A DNA stretch of 64,000 nt from Burkholderia cenocepacia (GCF_014211915.1 NZ_CP060039.1:1-64000), one strand, 5' to 3'; shown: positions 44,172-54,319, numbered from the stretch's first letter. The notes: generated by a model not told the origin, from the sequence alone. Numbers and translations: made by a program.

Positions 44172-45371
44172 TTACAGGCGTTCGATGATGCCCGCCGCAC
44201 CCATGCCGGTGCCAACGCACATCGTGACCATCCCGTACTTCAGGTTGCGGCGGCGCAGGCCGTGCACGACGGTCGCCGCGCGGATCGCGCCGGTCGCGCC
44301 GAGCGGGTGGCCCAGTGCGATCGCGCCGCCCATCGGGTTGACCTTCGACGGATCGAGACCGAGGTCGCGCATCACCGCCAGCGACTGCGCGGCGAATGCC
44401 TCGTTCAGCTCGATCCAGTCGAGATCGTCCTGCTTCAGGCCCGCGGCCTTCAGCGCGGCCGGAATCGCTTCCTTCGGACCGATCCCCATGATTTCCGGCG
44501 GCACGCCGCGCACCGCGAAGCTCACGAAGCGCGCGAGCGGCGTCAGGTTGAATTCCTTGAGCACCTTCTCCGACACGACGAGCAGCGCACCCGCGCCGTC
44601 CGACGTCTGCGAGCTGTTGCCGGCCGTGACCGAACCCTTGTTCGCGAACACCGTGCGCAGCTTCGCGAGGCCTTCGAGCGACGTATCGGCGCGCGGACCT
44701 TCGTCGAGCTTGATCTCGCGCGTCTTCACGTCGACTTCGCCGGTCGCGAGGTTCGGGAACCGCTCGGTGATCGTGTACGCGGCGATTTCGTCGCCGAACT
44801 CGCCGGCCTGCTGCGCGGCGAGCGCCTTGCGGTGCGACTCGACCGAGAACGCGTCCTGGTCGTCGCGGCTCACCTTCCACTGTTCGGCGACGCGCTCGGC
44901 CGTCAGGCCCATCCCGTACGCGATGCCGAAGTCTTCGCTGCGATCGAAGATGTGCGGCGACATCGACGGCTTGTTGCCCATCATCGGCACCATGCTCATC
45001 GATTCGCAGCCGCCCGCGAAGATCGCGTCCGATTCGCCGACGCGGATGCGGTCGGCCGCCATCGCCAGCGCGGTGATGCCCGACGCGCAGAAGCGGTTGA
45101 CCGTCACGCCGCCGACCGTCTGCGGCAGGCCGGCGAGCAGCGCGCCCATGCGCGCGACGTTCAGGCCCTGCTCGGCTTCCGGAATCGCGCAGCCGATGAT
45201 CGCGTCCTCGATCACCTTCGTGTCGAGACCGGGCACCTGCGCGACGGCCGACTTGATCGCGTGAACCAGCAGCTCGTCGGGGCGCGTGTTCTTGAAGACA
45301 CCGCGCGGGGCCTTGCCGATCGGCGTGCGGCTGGCGGCGACGATGTATGCGTCTTGCAGTTGTTTGCTCAT
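44172..45371 (-). CDS. fadA: acetyl-CoA C-acyltransferase (thiolase) FadA-type
   Basis: Thiolase of 399 residues that cleaves 3-ketoacyl-CoA in beta-oxidation. The nucleophilic Cys is C95 in NRFCASGI. The C-terminal catalytic elements are GHPLGATGA (His) and CVGTGMGAAG (second Cys). The sequence is closer to degradative thiolase I than to PhaA. It follows the multifunctional dehydrogenase gene by 22 bases in the same operon. Confidence 0.93.
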   Translation of the reverse strand: MSKQLQDAYIVAASRTPIGKAPRGVFKNTRPDELLVHAIKSAVAQVPGLDTKVIEDAIIGCAIPEAEQGLNVARMGALLAGLPQTVGGVTVNRFCASGITALAMAADRIRVGESDAIFAGGCESMSMVPMMGNKPSMSPHIFDRSEDFGIAYGMGLTAERVAEQWKVSRDDQDAFSVESHRKALAAQQAGEFGDEIAAYTITERFPNLATGEVDVKTREIKLDEGPRADTSLEGLAKLRTVFANKGSVTAGNSSQTSDGAGALLVVSEKVLKEFNLTPLARFVSFAVRGVPPEIMGIGPKEAIPAALKAAGLKQDDLDWIELNEAFAAQSLAVMRDLGLDPSKVNPMGGAIALGHPLGATGAIRAATVVHGLRRRNLKYGMVTMCVGTGMGAAGIIERL

Positions 45372-45393
45372 TTCAGACTCCTTGTCTGCTCGC

Positions 45394-47829
45394 TCAGTTA
45401 CGCACCGGCTTGCCGGTCTGCAACATGCCCATGATCCGTTCCTGCGTCTTCTGCGTGCCGAGCAGCTCGACGAACGCGCGGCGCTCCAGCGCGAGCAGCC
45501 ATTCTTCGTCGACGAGGCTGCCGGCTTCGACGTCGCCGCCGCACACGGCTTCGGCGATGCGGCTCGCGATCAGGTAGTCGTGGTCGCTGATGAAGCGGCC
45601 GTCACGCATGTTGACGAGCGATGCCTTGATCGTCGCGATCGCCGAGCGGCCCGCGACCGGCACGTCCTTCGCGCGCAGCGGTGCGCGATAGCCGGTATCG
45701 GCCAGCGCACGCGCTTCCTTCTTCGCGGTGTCGAGCAGTTCGAACACGTTGAAGACGATCGTGTCGGACGGCTTCACGTAGCCCATCGCCCGTGCGTCGT
45801 GCGCGGACGCCGACACCTTCGCCATCGCCGCGTTCTCGAACGACTTCGTGACGAACTTCAGGATGTCGGTGGTCGCGTTCGCGGCCGTCGCGGCGTCTGC
45901 CGCGCGCAGCGCCGCTTCCTTCAGGCCGCCGCCGGCCGGCACGAGGCCGACGCCCACTTCGACGAGGCCGATGTAGCTCTCGACGTGCACGACGCGCTTC
46001 GCGCTGTGCAGCATCAGCTCGCACCCGCCGCCGAGCGCGATGCCCGACACGGCTGCCACGACCGGCACGTTCGCGTACTTCACGCGCAGCATGCCTTCCT
46101 GGAACTTCTTCACGAACGGCTCGATGCCCTTCGCGCCGCCCATCATGAACGCGGGCATCGCCTCTTCGAGGTTCGCGCCGGCCGAGAACGGGCCGCCCGG
46201 CGTGCCGAGCTTCAGCGACGTCGGCTGCCAGATCACGACGCCCTTGTAGTCCTTCTCCGCGAGTTCGATCGCCTGCACGAGGCCGTCGATCACGCTCGGT
46301 CCGATCGTGTTCATCTTCGACTTGAACGACACGATCACGACGTCGTCTTCACCGGCACGGTCGTCGACCCACGCGCGCACCGCGTCGGTCTCGAACAGCG
46401 TCTTGCCGTACGTCTTCGGATCGGCGCCCGCTTCGCCCAGCAGCGGCGCGCGGAACACCTGCTTGCGGTACACGGGCAGGTCCGAACGCGGCACGAAGCG
46501 CTTCGATGCCGGCGCCCACGAGCCTTCGGCCGTGTGCACGCCGCCCTTCTCGGCGACCGGGCCCTCGAGCACCCACGACGGCAGCGGCACGTTCGCGAGC
46601 GCCTTGCCGGCCGCGATGTCTTCCTGCACCCACTCGGCGACCTGCTTCCAGCCGGCGGCCTGCCAGCCTTCGAACGGGCCTTCGTTCCAACCGAAGCCCC
46701 AGCGGATCGCGAGGTCGACGTCGCGCGCGTTGTCGGCGATCGACTCGAGATGCACGCCGATGTAGTGGAACACGTCGCGGAAGATCGACCACAGGAACTG
46801 CGCATGCGGATGATCCGTCTCGCGCAGCAGCTTCAGGCGTTCCGCCGGCGGGCGCTTCAGGATGCGGCCGACCGTTTCGTCCGCCTTCGCGCCGGAATCG
46901 ACGTAGCTGCCCGTCTTCGCGTCGAGCACCTTGATCGCCTTGCCTTCCTTCTTGTAGAACCCGCCGCCCGTCTTCTGGCCGAGCGCGCCCTGCTTCACCA
47001 GTTCGGCGAGCACGGCGGGCGTCTGGTAGACCGGAAAGAACGGATCGTCGGCGAGGTTGTCCTGCATCGTCTTGATCACGTGCGCCATCGTGTCGAGGCC
47101 GACCACGTCCGCGGTGCGGAACGTCGCCGACTTCGCGCGGCCGAGGCGGCTGCCGGTCAGATCGTCGACTTCGTCGAAGCGCAGGCCGAACTTCGCGGCC
47201 TCGGTGATCACCGCGAGGATCGAGAAGATGCCGACGCGGTTCGCGATGAAGTTCGGCGTGTCCTTCGCGCGCACGACGCCCTTGCCGACGACGCTCGTCA
47301 GGAAGGTTTCGAGCTGGTCGAGGATTTCCGGACGCGTATGCGCGGTCGGGATCAGCTCGACGAGGTGCATGTAGCGCGGCGGGTTGAAGAAGTGCACGCC
47401 GCAGAAGCGCGCCTTCAACTCGTCCGAGAAACCTTCGGACAGCTTCGTGATCGACAGGCCCGACGTGTTGGTCGCGAAGATCGCGTTCGGCGCGATGTGC
47501 GGCGCGACCTTCTTGTACAGGTCGTGTTTCCAGTCCATCCGCTCGGCGATCGCTTCGATCACGACGTCGCATTCGGCGAGCTTCGCGATGTCGTCTTCGT
47601 AGTTCGCCGCCTCGAGGTACTTCGCATCGTCCTTCACGCCGAACGGCGCGGGCGACAGCTTCTTCAGGTTTTCGATCGCCTTCAGCGCGATCGCGTTTTT
47701 CGGGCCTTCCTTGGCCGGCAGGTCGAACAGCAGCACCGGCACGCGCGCGTTGACGAGGTGCGCGGCGATCTGCGCGCCCATCACGCCGGCGCCCAGCACG
47801 GCGACCTTGCGAATCAGGAAATTGCTCAC
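45394..47829 (-). CDS. fadB: 3-hydroxyacyl-CoA dehydrogenase/enoyl-CoA hydratase, inverted domain order (FadN-like)
   Basis: Bifunctional beta-oxidation enzyme of 811 residues. The NAD-binding 3-hydroxyacyl-CoA dehydrogenase domain comes first (LGAGVMGAQIA, residues about 12-22; HFFNPP) and the crotonase-type hydratase domain comes last (SGIALGGGCELMLH, VGVGLVPAGGG). This is the reverse of E. coli FadB and matches B. subtilis FadN. Translation probably starts at GTG 47829, since GGAG lies 7 bases upstream and gives VSNFLIRKVAVLGAG. It lies between the acyl-CoA dehydrogenase and thiolase genes. Confidence 0.93.
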   Translation of the reverse strand: MSNFLIRKVAVLGAGVMGAQIAAHLVNARVPVLLFDLPAKEGPKNAIALKAIENLKKLSPAPFGVKDDAKYLEAANYEDDIAKLAECDVVIEAIAERMDWKHDLYKKVAPHIAPNAIFATNTSGLSITKLSEGFSDELKARFCGVHFFNPPRYMHLVELIPTAHTRPEILDQLETFLTSVVGKGVVRAKDTPNFIANRVGIFSILAVITEAAKFGLRFDEVDDLTGSRLGRAKSATFRTADVVGLDTMAHVIKTMQDNLADDPFFPVYQTPAVLAELVKQGALGQKTGGGFYKKEGKAIKVLDAKTGSYVDSGAKADETVGRILKRPPAERLKLLRETDHPHAQFLWSIFRDVFHYIGVHLESIADNARDVDLAIRWGFGWNEGPFEGWQAAGWKQVAEWVQEDIAAGKALANVPLPSWVLEGPVAEKGGVHTAEGSWAPASKRFVPRSDLPVYRKQVFRAPLLGEAGADPKTYGKTLFETDAVRAWVDDRAGEDDVVIVSFKSKMNTIGPSVIDGLVQAIELAEKDYKGVVIWQPTSLKLGTPGGPFSAGANLEEAMPAFMMGGAKGIEPFVKKFQEGMLRVKYANVPVVAAVSGIALGGGCELMLHSAKRVVHVESYIGLVEVGVGLVPAGGGLKEAALRAADAATAANATTDILKFVTKSFENAAMAKVSASAHDARAMGYVKPSDTIVFNVFELLDTAKKEARALADTGYRAPLRAKDVPVAGRSAIATIKASLVNMRDGRFISDHDYLIASRIAEAVCGGDVEAGSLVDEEWLLALERRAFVELLGTQKTQERIMGMLQTGKPVRN

Positions 47830-47947
47830 GGGATGTCTCCGGATAGTGTCGTGCAGCGCGGAATGTGAGGGCTGCACGGCGAAGTGAGTACCAGGAACCG
47901 TTGCGTTCGGGCGGCGCGGCACGCGGCGCGCACCGCCCGGACTCGCG

Positions 47948-49735
47948 TCAGAACAGCGATTCGTCGACTTCCATCAGCGTCTTCGAACCGGCGCGCGCGG
48001 CGCGGATCGTCGATGCCGTTTCGGGCAGCAGACGCGCGAAGTAGAAGCGGGCGGTGGCGAGCTTCGACTTGTAGAACGGATCGCCCGACGCTTCCTTGTC
48101 GAGGGCGAGGCGCGCCATGCGCGCCCAGAAGTACGAGAACACCAGGTGGCCGACGGTACGCAGGTACGGCACGGCGGCCGCGCCGACTTCGTCCGGGTTC
48201 TGCATCGCCTTCATGCCGATTTCCATCGTCAGCTTCTGCACCTTTTCACCGATGTCGGCGAGCGGGTTGATGAACTCGGCCATTTCCGGCTTCACGCCTT
48301 CGGTTTCCGCGAATTCGGTCACGAGCTTGCCGAACTTCTTCAGCTTCGCGCCCATGTCGCCGAGCACCTTGCGGCCCAGCAGGTCGAGCGACTGGATCGA
48401 GTTGGTGCCTTCGTAGATCATGTTGATCCGCGCGTCGCGCACGTACTGCTCCATGCCCCACTCGGAGATGAAGCCGTGGCCGCCGTAGATCTGCATCGCG
48501 TGGTTGGTCGACTCGAACGCGTTGTCGGTCAGGAACGCCTTGATGATCGGCGTGAGCAGCGCGACGAGGTCGGCCGCTTCCTTGCGCACCGCTTCGTCGG
48601 CGTGCGACAGCTCCTTGTCGATCTGCAGCGCGGACCAGTACGTGAACGCGCGCGCGCCTTCCGCGTAGGCCTTCTGCGTGAGCAGCATGCGGCGCACGTC
48701 CGGATGCACGATGATCGGGTCGGCCGGCTTGTCCGGTGCCTTCGGGCCCGTCAGCGAGCGCATCTGCAGGCGTTCCTTCGCGTACGTCAGCGAGTTCTGG
48801 TACGCGACTTCCGTGAGGCCGAGGCCCTGCATGCCGACGCCGAGGCGCGCGGCATTCATCATCACGAACATCGCGTTCAAGCCCTTGTTCGGCTCGCCGA
48901 CCATCCAGCCCTTCGCGCCGTCCAGGTTCATCACGCACGTCGAGTTGCCGTGGATGCCCATCTTGTGCTCGATCGAGCCGCACTTGATGCCGTTGCGCTC
49001 GCCCGGCTCGCCCGCGGCGTCCGGAATGAACTTCGGCACGATGAACAGCGAGATTCCCTTCGTGCCTTGCGGCGCGTCCGGCAGGCGCGCGAGCACGAGG
49101 TGGATGATGTTCTTCGACATGTCGTGCTCGCCGCTCGAGATGAAGATCTTCGTGCCGCTGATCGAGTACGAGCCGTCGCCGTTCGGTTCGGCCTTGGTGC
49201 GCAGGATGCCGAGGTCGGTGCCGCAGTGCGGCTCGGTCAGGCACATCGTGCCCGTCCATTCGCCCGACACCAGCTTCGGCAGGTATTGCTGCTGCAGTTC
49301 CGGCGCGCCGTGCGCGTGCAGGCATTCGTACGCGCCGTGCGACAGGCCCGGATACATCGTCCACGCCTGGTTCGCCGAGTTCAGCATTTCGTAGAGTGCG
49401 TTGTTCACGAACGCGGGCAGGCCCTGGCCGCCGTAGTCCGGATCGCAGCCGAGCGCCGGCCAGCCGGCCTCGACGTACTGCTGGTAGGCTTCCTTGAAGC
49501 CGGTCGGGGTCTTCACGACGCCGTCGCCTTCATACGTGCAGCCTTCGCGGTCACCGACCTGGTTCAGCGGGAACAGTACCTCGGAGCAGAACTTGCCCGC
49601 TTCCTCGAGGACCTGGTTGATCGTGTCGGCGTCGAGGTCCGCATGCTTGGGCATTTGCTTGACTTCGGCTTCGACGTTCAGAAGCTCGTGCAACACGAAT
49701 TGCATGTCGCGCAGCGGCGCGGCGTACTGTCCCAT
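47948..49735 (-). CDS. acyl-CoA dehydrogenase (long form with C-terminal extension)
   Basis: FAD enzyme of 595 residues that introduces the first double bond in beta-oxidation. It belongs to the ~600-residue branch with extra N-terminal and C-terminal domains. Visible features are CLTEPHCGTDLG (FAD/substrate region), YGGHGFISEWGMEQYVRDARI, and the YEGTNSIQSLDLLGRK segment containing the probable catalytic Glu. ATG 49735 (MGQYAAPLRD) is preferred over an ATG four codons upstream. It lies second in the operon behind the TetR gene. Confidence 0.93.
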   Translation of the reverse strand: MGQYAAPLRDMQFVLHELLNVEAEVKQMPKHADLDADTINQVLEEAGKFCSEVLFPLNQVGDREGCTYEGDGVVKTPTGFKEAYQQYVEAGWPALGCDPDYGGQGLPAFVNNALYEMLNSANQAWTMYPGLSHGAYECLHAHGAPELQQQYLPKLVSGEWTGTMCLTEPHCGTDLGILRTKAEPNGDGSYSISGTKIFISSGEHDMSKNIIHLVLARLPDAPQGTKGISLFIVPKFIPDAAGEPGERNGIKCGSIEHKMGIHGNSTCVMNLDGAKGWMVGEPNKGLNAMFVMMNAARLGVGMQGLGLTEVAYQNSLTYAKERLQMRSLTGPKAPDKPADPIIVHPDVRRMLLTQKAYAEGARAFTYWSALQIDKELSHADEAVRKEAADLVALLTPIIKAFLTDNAFESTNHAMQIYGGHGFISEWGMEQYVRDARINMIYEGTNSIQSLDLLGRKVLGDMGAKLKKFGKLVTEFAETEGVKPEMAEFINPLADIGEKVQKLTMEIGMKAMQNPDEVGAAAVPYLRTVGHLVFSYFWARMARLALDKEASGDPFYKSKLATARFYFARLLPETASTIRAARAGSKTLMEVDESLF

Positions 49736-49793
49736 GACTCTCTCCAAAGGTGGGCAAATCGGCTCGAGCTCCTGGCGGGCGGGTCACGCGCCG

Positions 49794-50393
49794 CTAACGG
49801 CTCTCGCTCTGATACGAAACAATCGTCTTTTCCAGCGCGGCCCACGTGAGGCGCACGGCGTCCGGCGAATGCAGGAAGCGTGCGTCGTGATGCAGGCCGA
49901 GCGTGAAGCTGTACAACTCGAAGAGCATCAGTTCCGGATCCGTATCCGCACGCAGATGCCCTTCTTCCATCGCCTGCGAAATGGCGCGCAGCAACGCGGC
50001 ACGCCAGGCGGTCACGCTCGCGATCAACTGCTCGCGCACGGGGCTGTCCGGCCGGTCGTCGTACTCCACTGCGCCGCTGATGTAGATGCACCCGGTCGTC
50101 ACCTCCTGGATGCGCTTCTCGATCCAGCGCGCCAGCATCGCCCGAAGACGCGGCAGACCGCGCGACTCGCGCAGGCTCGGAAAGAACACCTCGTTCTCGA
50201 AACGATGGTGGTACTCGCGGACGACCTCGACCTGCAGGTCTTCGCGCGATCCGAAGTGCGCGAACACGCCGCTCTTGCTCATCTGCATGCGCTCGGCCAG
50301 CAGGCCGATCGTCAGCCCCTCCAGCCCGTCACGGCTGGCGAGGTCCAAAGCAGCTTCAAGTATCGCGGCACGCGTCTGTTCGCCTTTTCGCAT
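49794..50393 (-). CDS. TetR-family regulator of the beta-oxidation operon
   Basis: Repressor-type regulator of 199 residues. The N-terminal helix-turn-helix (GLTIGLLAERMQMSKSGVFAHFGSREDL, residues about 25-52) is followed by an all-helical ligand domain. It is the first gene of the block encoding acyl-CoA dehydrogenase, the HAD/hydratase fusion and thiolase. A role as an acyl-CoA-responsive repressor like FadR/PsrA is inferred. An 18-base inverted repeat lies just upstream. Confidence 0.88.
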   Translation of the reverse strand: MRKGEQTRAAILEAALDLASRDGLEGLTIGLLAERMQMSKSGVFAHFGSREDLQVEVVREYHHRFENEVFFPSLRESRGLPRLRAMLARWIEKRIQEVTTGCIYISGAVEYDDRPDSPVREQLIASVTAWRAALLRAISQAMEEGHLRADTDPELMLFELYSFTLGLHHDARFLHSPDAVRLTWAALEKTIVSYQSESR

Positions 50394-50417
50394 AGCTATT
50401 TCTGTAACCGTTCGGGG

Positions 50418-50435
50418 GTTCGAATAAAATCGAAC
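50418..50435. promoter_or_regulatory. candidate TetR operator
   Basis: GTTCGA (50418-50423) and TCGAAC (50430-50435) form a perfect inverted repeat with a 6-base AT-rich centre. It lies 25 bases upstream of the TetR gene and inside a larger CCGTTCG...CGAACGG symmetry. The rest of the gap to 50592 shows only a hairpin at 50546-50561. Confidence 0.6.
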
Positions 50436-50592
50436 GGCCGTACTATTATTGAGTGCGGCCGCTCGCGAAACAAGGAAATTATTAGAAACCGGTGTCTAAC
50501 CGAGCCGCTATTTTGCGCGATTCCGGCGGGACCGGAGCGGCTTTTCCGCACGAACGTGCGGACAGATTTTTGAAGCGGATACTTAGTCGGCG

Positions 50593-51867
50593 TCAGTCGT
50601 AACCGCCGACCGTCAGCGCCTTCATCACGACGCGGTACGTGGTGTACGCGAGCCAGTTCAGCAGCCGTTCGATGCGCGGGCGGGCGGCATAGTGCGCGGC
50701 GTCGATCTCCCGCCCTTCGGCAAACGCGGTGGCGATCGCGTCGCGCAACTGGTTCGTCACTGCATCGTAGCGCACCAGCACGACGTTCGCTTCATTGTTC
50801 AGCATCAGGCTCAGCGCGTCCAGATTCGACGAGCCGACCGTCGCCCAGTTGTCGTCGATCACGGCGACCTTGCCGTGCAGGATCGTCTTGTCGTATTCGG
50901 CCACGCGCACGCCCGCGCGCAACAGCGAGTGATACAGGAACGGCACGGCCGTATCGAGCGCCGTGAACTCCTTGCGGCCGATCAGCACCTGCACGTCGAC
51001 GCCGCGCCGTGCCGCGCCCGTCAGCGCGCGGCGCAGCTTGCGGCCCGGCATGAAGTACGGATTCGCGAGCAGGATGCGCTGGCGCGCCTGGCCGATCGCC
51101 GCGAGATACGCCTTTTCGATCGCGCGGCGGTTCACGACGTTGTCGCGCGCGACGAACGCGACGCTCGGCTCCGTCACGACCCGCAGCGCGCCGGCCTTGA
51201 CCCACCGGTGGCTGCGCATCCAGCGCCGGAACATGTCGGGGAACGCTTCGCCGCCGTGCAGTCCGGCCGCGTACTGCGCATACGGCTTGTGGCCGAACTG
51301 GATCCGGTGCCACTGCAGCTCGAACGCGGCGCGCACGTCGGACACCGCGGGCCCGGCCATCTCGACCGCGAAATCCCAGCGCGGAAACGGCAGCGTCGCG
51401 CTGCCCTGCGTGTAGTCGTCGACGATGTTGATGCCGCCGCAGAACGCGGCCGTCTGGTCGATCACCGCGAGCTTGCGGTGCGTGCGCGAGAAGCCGAAAC
51501 GGCCGAACAGGAAACGGTTGTAGATGCAGTGCTCGACGCCGGCTTCGGCCCATGTGTCGAACAGCGGCAGGCGCGCGGTGCCGATGCCGTCGGTGATCAC
51601 ACGCACGCGCACGCCGCGCTGCGCCGCGCGGATCAGCGCGTCGGACACCGGACGGCCGGCCTCGTCGTCGCAGAAGATGTAGGTTTCGAGCATCACCTGC
51701 TCGCGGGCGGCGTCGATCCGCTCGATCAGCGCGTGGAAGAATTCGCCGCCGGTTTCGCACAGCCGCACCGTGTTGCCGGCCGTAAACGCGAGCCGCGACG
51801 CGGAGCCGCGCTCCTGCAGGAACATCTGCCGCAATTGCGCGAAGCGCTTGCGGGTCTCCGCATTCAT
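50593..51867 (-). CDS. clsB: cardiolipin synthase ClsB-type
   Basis: Phospholipase D-superfamily enzyme of 424 residues that condenses phospholipids to cardiolipin at the inner membrane. Two HKD motifs are present: HRKLAVIDQ in the first half and HGKVAVIDD in the second. There are no N-terminal transmembrane helices, which fits ClsB rather than ClsA. Start ATG 51867 overlaps the nudB stop (ATGA), so translation is probably coupled. Confidence 0.9.
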   Translation of the reverse strand: MNAETRKRFAQLRQMFLQERGSASRLAFTAGNTVRLCETGGEFFHALIERIDAAREQVMLETYIFCDDEAGRPVSDALIRAAQRGVRVRVITDGIGTARLPLFDTWAEAGVEHCIYNRFLFGRFGFSRTHRKLAVIDQTAAFCGGINIVDDYTQGSATLPFPRWDFAVEMAGPAVSDVRAAFELQWHRIQFGHKPYAQYAAGLHGGEAFPDMFRRWMRSHRWVKAGALRVVTEPSVAFVARDNVVNRRAIEKAYLAAIGQARQRILLANPYFMPGRKLRRALTGAARRGVDVQVLIGRKEFTALDTAVPFLYHSLLRAGVRVAEYDKTILHGKVAVIDDNWATVGSSNLDALSLMLNNEANVVLVRYDAVTNQLRDAIATAFAEGREIDAAHYAARPRIERLLNWLAYTTYRVVMKALTVGGYD

Positions 51868-52358
51868 GCGGACGAGCCGTGCGGCGCACGCGCGAGGGCC
51901 ACGCGTGCGGGCAATTGCAGGATCGCCTCGGCGTTCGACGGCGAGAAGCAGCGCGCGGCCGCCTCGCGGAACGGCAGCCACGCATGGTCGACATGCTCGC
52001 GCGGCGACAGCGTCACGTCGACGCGATGCGGCACGCACAGGCCGAACCAGTGCTCGACGTTGCGCGTGACGCCCGGCGCATAGCGATGCAGGTATTGCGG
52101 ATAGATCGTGTACTCGATCCGGTGATGCCAGTCGACGAGCGCGCTGGCCGGCACGTCCGGCGTGCCGACCGCGATGCCGGTTTCCTCGGCCACTTCACGC
52201 GCGGCGGTGAGCGCGAGCGGCTCGTCGAGCGTGTCCTTCGAGCCGGTGACCGATTGCCAGAAATCGGGCTGGTCGGCACGCTTGATCACGAGCACATCGA
52301 GGTCGGGCGTGTAGATCACGACGAGAACGGATTCGGGGATTTTCGGCGGCTTCGTCAT
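51864..52358 (-). CDS. nudB: dihydroneopterin triphosphate diphosphatase NudB
   Basis: Nudix hydrolase of 164 residues that removes pyrophosphate from dihydroneopterin triphosphate in folate synthesis. The Nudix box is readable as G-x5-E-x7-REVAEETGI (GSKDTLDEPLALTAAREV). The opening KIPESVLVVIYT and WQSVTGS are typical of NudB. ATG 52358 is preferred over an in-frame GTG at 52376. It follows aspS past a terminator and overlaps clsB by four bases. Confidence 0.92.
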   Translation of the reverse strand: MTKPPKIPESVLVVIYTPDLDVLVIKRADQPDFWQSVTGSKDTLDEPLALTAAREVAEETGIAVGTPDVPASALVDWHHRIEYTIYPQYLHRYAPGVTRNVEHWFGLCVPHRVDVTLSPREHVDHAWLPFREAAARCFSPSNAEAILQLPARVALARAPHGSSA

Positions 52359-52440
52359 CTTTGTTTCATGCGGCACAGGGCCGTGCGCCGGGCCTGCGCC
52401 CGAACGTGCGGCAAGTGCTGCGACTGTACCGCAAAAAACG

Positions 52441-52466
52441 AAAAAGGCGCATCACTGCGCCTTTTT
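52441..52466. terminator. terminator after aspS
   Basis: A perfect 11-bp stem (52441-52451 with 52456-52466) has a TCAC loop and A5/T5 ends, with another A-run beyond. It is symmetric and works leftward for aspS; readthrough would be needed to reach nudB. Confidence 0.9.
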
Positions 52467-52516
52467 CAGGGTGCCGTGCGTGCGTGACCGCACACACGAC
52501 CGGGGGCGAAAGCGCG

Positions 52517-54319
52517 TTACGCCTTCGGCTGCTCCGGCTGACGCAGACGGATGTGCAGCTCGCGCAATTGACGCTCGTCGACCGGGCTCGGCGCCTGCGT
52601 GAGCAGATCCTGCGCACGCTGCGTCTTCGGGAACGCGATCACGTCGCGGATCGAATCGGCGCCGGCCATCATCGTGACGATGCGGTCGAGACCGAATGCG
52701 ATACCGCCGTGCGGCGGCGCGCCGTACTGCAGCGCGTCCAGCAGGAAGCCGAACTTCAGTTGCGCTTCTTCCGCGCCGATCTTCAGCGCGCGGAACACCT
52801 TGCTCTGCACTTCCTCGCGGTGGATACGCACCGAGCCGCCGCCGATTTCCCAGCCGTTCAGCACCATGTCGTAGGCCTTCGCGAGGCAACGACCCGGGTC
52901 GGTCTCGAGATACTCGAGGTGCTCGTCCTTCGGGCTCGTGAACGGGTGGTGCGCGGCGACGTAGCGTGCATCTTCGTCGTCGTATTCGAACATCGGAAAG
53001 TCAACGACCCACAGCGGCTTCCAGCCGGCCTGGACCAGACCGTTCGCCTTGCCGAATTCCGAATGGCCGATCTTCAGGCGCAGCGCGCCGAGGCTGTCGT
53101 TGACGACCTTCGCGCGGTCGGCCGCGAAGAAGATGATGTCGCCGTCTTCGGCGCCGGTGCGCTCGAGGATCGCCGCGATCGACGCGTCGTGCAGGTTCTT
53201 GACGATCGGGCTTTGCAGGCCGTCGCGGCCCTTCGCCTTCTCGTTGACCTTGATCCACGCGAGGCCCTTCGCGCCGTAGATCCGCACGAATTCCGTGTAG
53301 CCGTCGATGTCGCCGCGCGACAGCTCGCCGCCCTTCGGCACGCGCAGCGCCGCGACGCGGCCGTCCTTCGCGTTGGCCGGCGTGCTGAACACCTTGAAGT
53401 CGACGTCCTTCATCGCGTCGGTCAGCTCGGTGAATTCGAGCTGCACGCGCAGGTCCGGCTTGTCCGAACCGAAACGCGCCATCGCTTCCGAGTACGGCAT
53501 CACCGGGAATTTCGCGTCGAGCTCGACGTCGATCGTCGTCTTGAAGATGTGACGGATCATGTCCTCGAACAGGTCGCGGATTTCCTGCTCGCCGAGAAAC
53601 GACGTCTCGCAGTCGATCTGCGTGAATTCCGGCTGACGGTCCGCGCGGAGATCCTCGTCGCGGAAGCACTTGGTGATCTGGTAGTAACGGTCGAAGTTCG
53701 CGACCATCAGCAGCTGCTTGAACAGCTGCGGCGACTGCGGCAGCGCGAAGAACTGGCCCGCGTTCACGCGCGACGGCACGAGGTAGTCGCGCGCGCCTTC
53801 CGGCGTGCTCTTCGTCAGCATCGGCGTCTCGATGTCGATGAAGCCCTGCTCGTCGAGGTACTTGCGCGCCTCGATCGCGACGCGGTAGCGCAGGCGCAGG
53901 TTGTGCTGCATCTGCGGGCGACGCAGGTCGAGCACGCGGTGCGTGAGACGCGTCGTTTCCGACAGGTTGTCGTCGTCGAGCTGGAACGGCGGCGTGACCG
54001 ACGCGTTCAGCACGTTCAGTTCGTGGCACAGCACTTCGATCTTGCCGCTCTTCAGGCCGGCGTTGACCGTGCCTTCCGGACGGTTGCGCACGAGGCCCTT
54101 GATCTGCACGCAGAACTCGTTGCGCACGCCTTCGGCGGTCGCGAACATCTCGGCGCGATCCGGGTCGCACACCACTTGCACGAGGCCTTCACGATCGCGC
54201 AGGTCGATGAAGATCACACCGCCGTGATCGCGGCGGCGCTGCACCCAGCCGCACAGCGACACGGTTTGGCCCAGCAGGTGTTCGGTCACGAGACCGCAGT
54301 ATTCAGTACGCATCGACAT
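52517..54319 (-). CDS. aspS: aspartate--tRNA ligase
   Basis: Class IIb aminoacyl-tRNA synthetase of 600 residues. An N-terminal OB-fold anticodon-binding domain ([21 protein letters not shown]) is followed by the catalytic core. Motif 2 reads [19 protein letters not shown] and motif 3 GIAFGLDRI near the C-terminus. A GAD domain sits between them. Betaproteobacteria usually lack AsnRS, and such AspRS is often non-discriminating, charging both tRNA-Asp and tRNA-Asn; that is known biology, not shown here. ATG 54319 or 54313 could be the start. Confidence 0.97.
   Translation of the reverse strand: MSMRTEYCGLVTEHLLGQTVSLCGWVQRRRDHGGVIFIDLRDREGLVQVVCDPDRAEMFATAEGVRNEFCVQIKGLVRNRPEGTVNAGLKSGKIEVLCHELNVLNASVTPPFQLDDDNLSETTRLTHRVLDLRRPQMQHNLRLRYRVAIEARKYLDEQGFIDIETPMLTKSTPEGARDYLVPSRVNAGQFFALPQSPQLFKQLLMVANFDRYYQITKCFRDEDLRADRQPEFTQIDCETSFLGEQEIRDLFEDMIRHIFKTTIDVELDAKFPVMPYSEAMARFGSDKPDLRVQLEFTELTDAMKDVDFKVFSTPANAKDGRVAALRVPKGGELSRGDIDGYTEFVRIYGAKGLAWIKVNEKAKGRDGLQSPIVKNLHDASIAAILERTGAEDGDIIFFAADRAKVVNDSLGALRLKIGHSEFGKANGLVQAGWKPLWVVDFPMFEYDDEDARYVAAHHPFTSPKDEHLEYLETDPGRCLAKAYDMVLNGWEIGGGSVRIHREEVQSKVFRALKIGAEEAQLKFGFLLDALQYGAPPHGGIAFGLDRIVTMMAGADSIRDVIAFPKTQRAQDLLTQAPSPVDERQLRELHIRLRQPEQPKA

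Noticed and set aside
45286..47868. An 860-codon plus-strand frame across the beta-oxidation fusion gene
   Set aside because: It is antisense to a gene with clear domains; composition is Arg/His/Val-rich as in other shadows, with no recognisable motif.
50546..50561. Hairpin with a downstream T-run as a rightward terminator
   Set aside because: The stem is good, but no rightward gene ends before it, and leftward it lacks a T-run, so its role is unclear.
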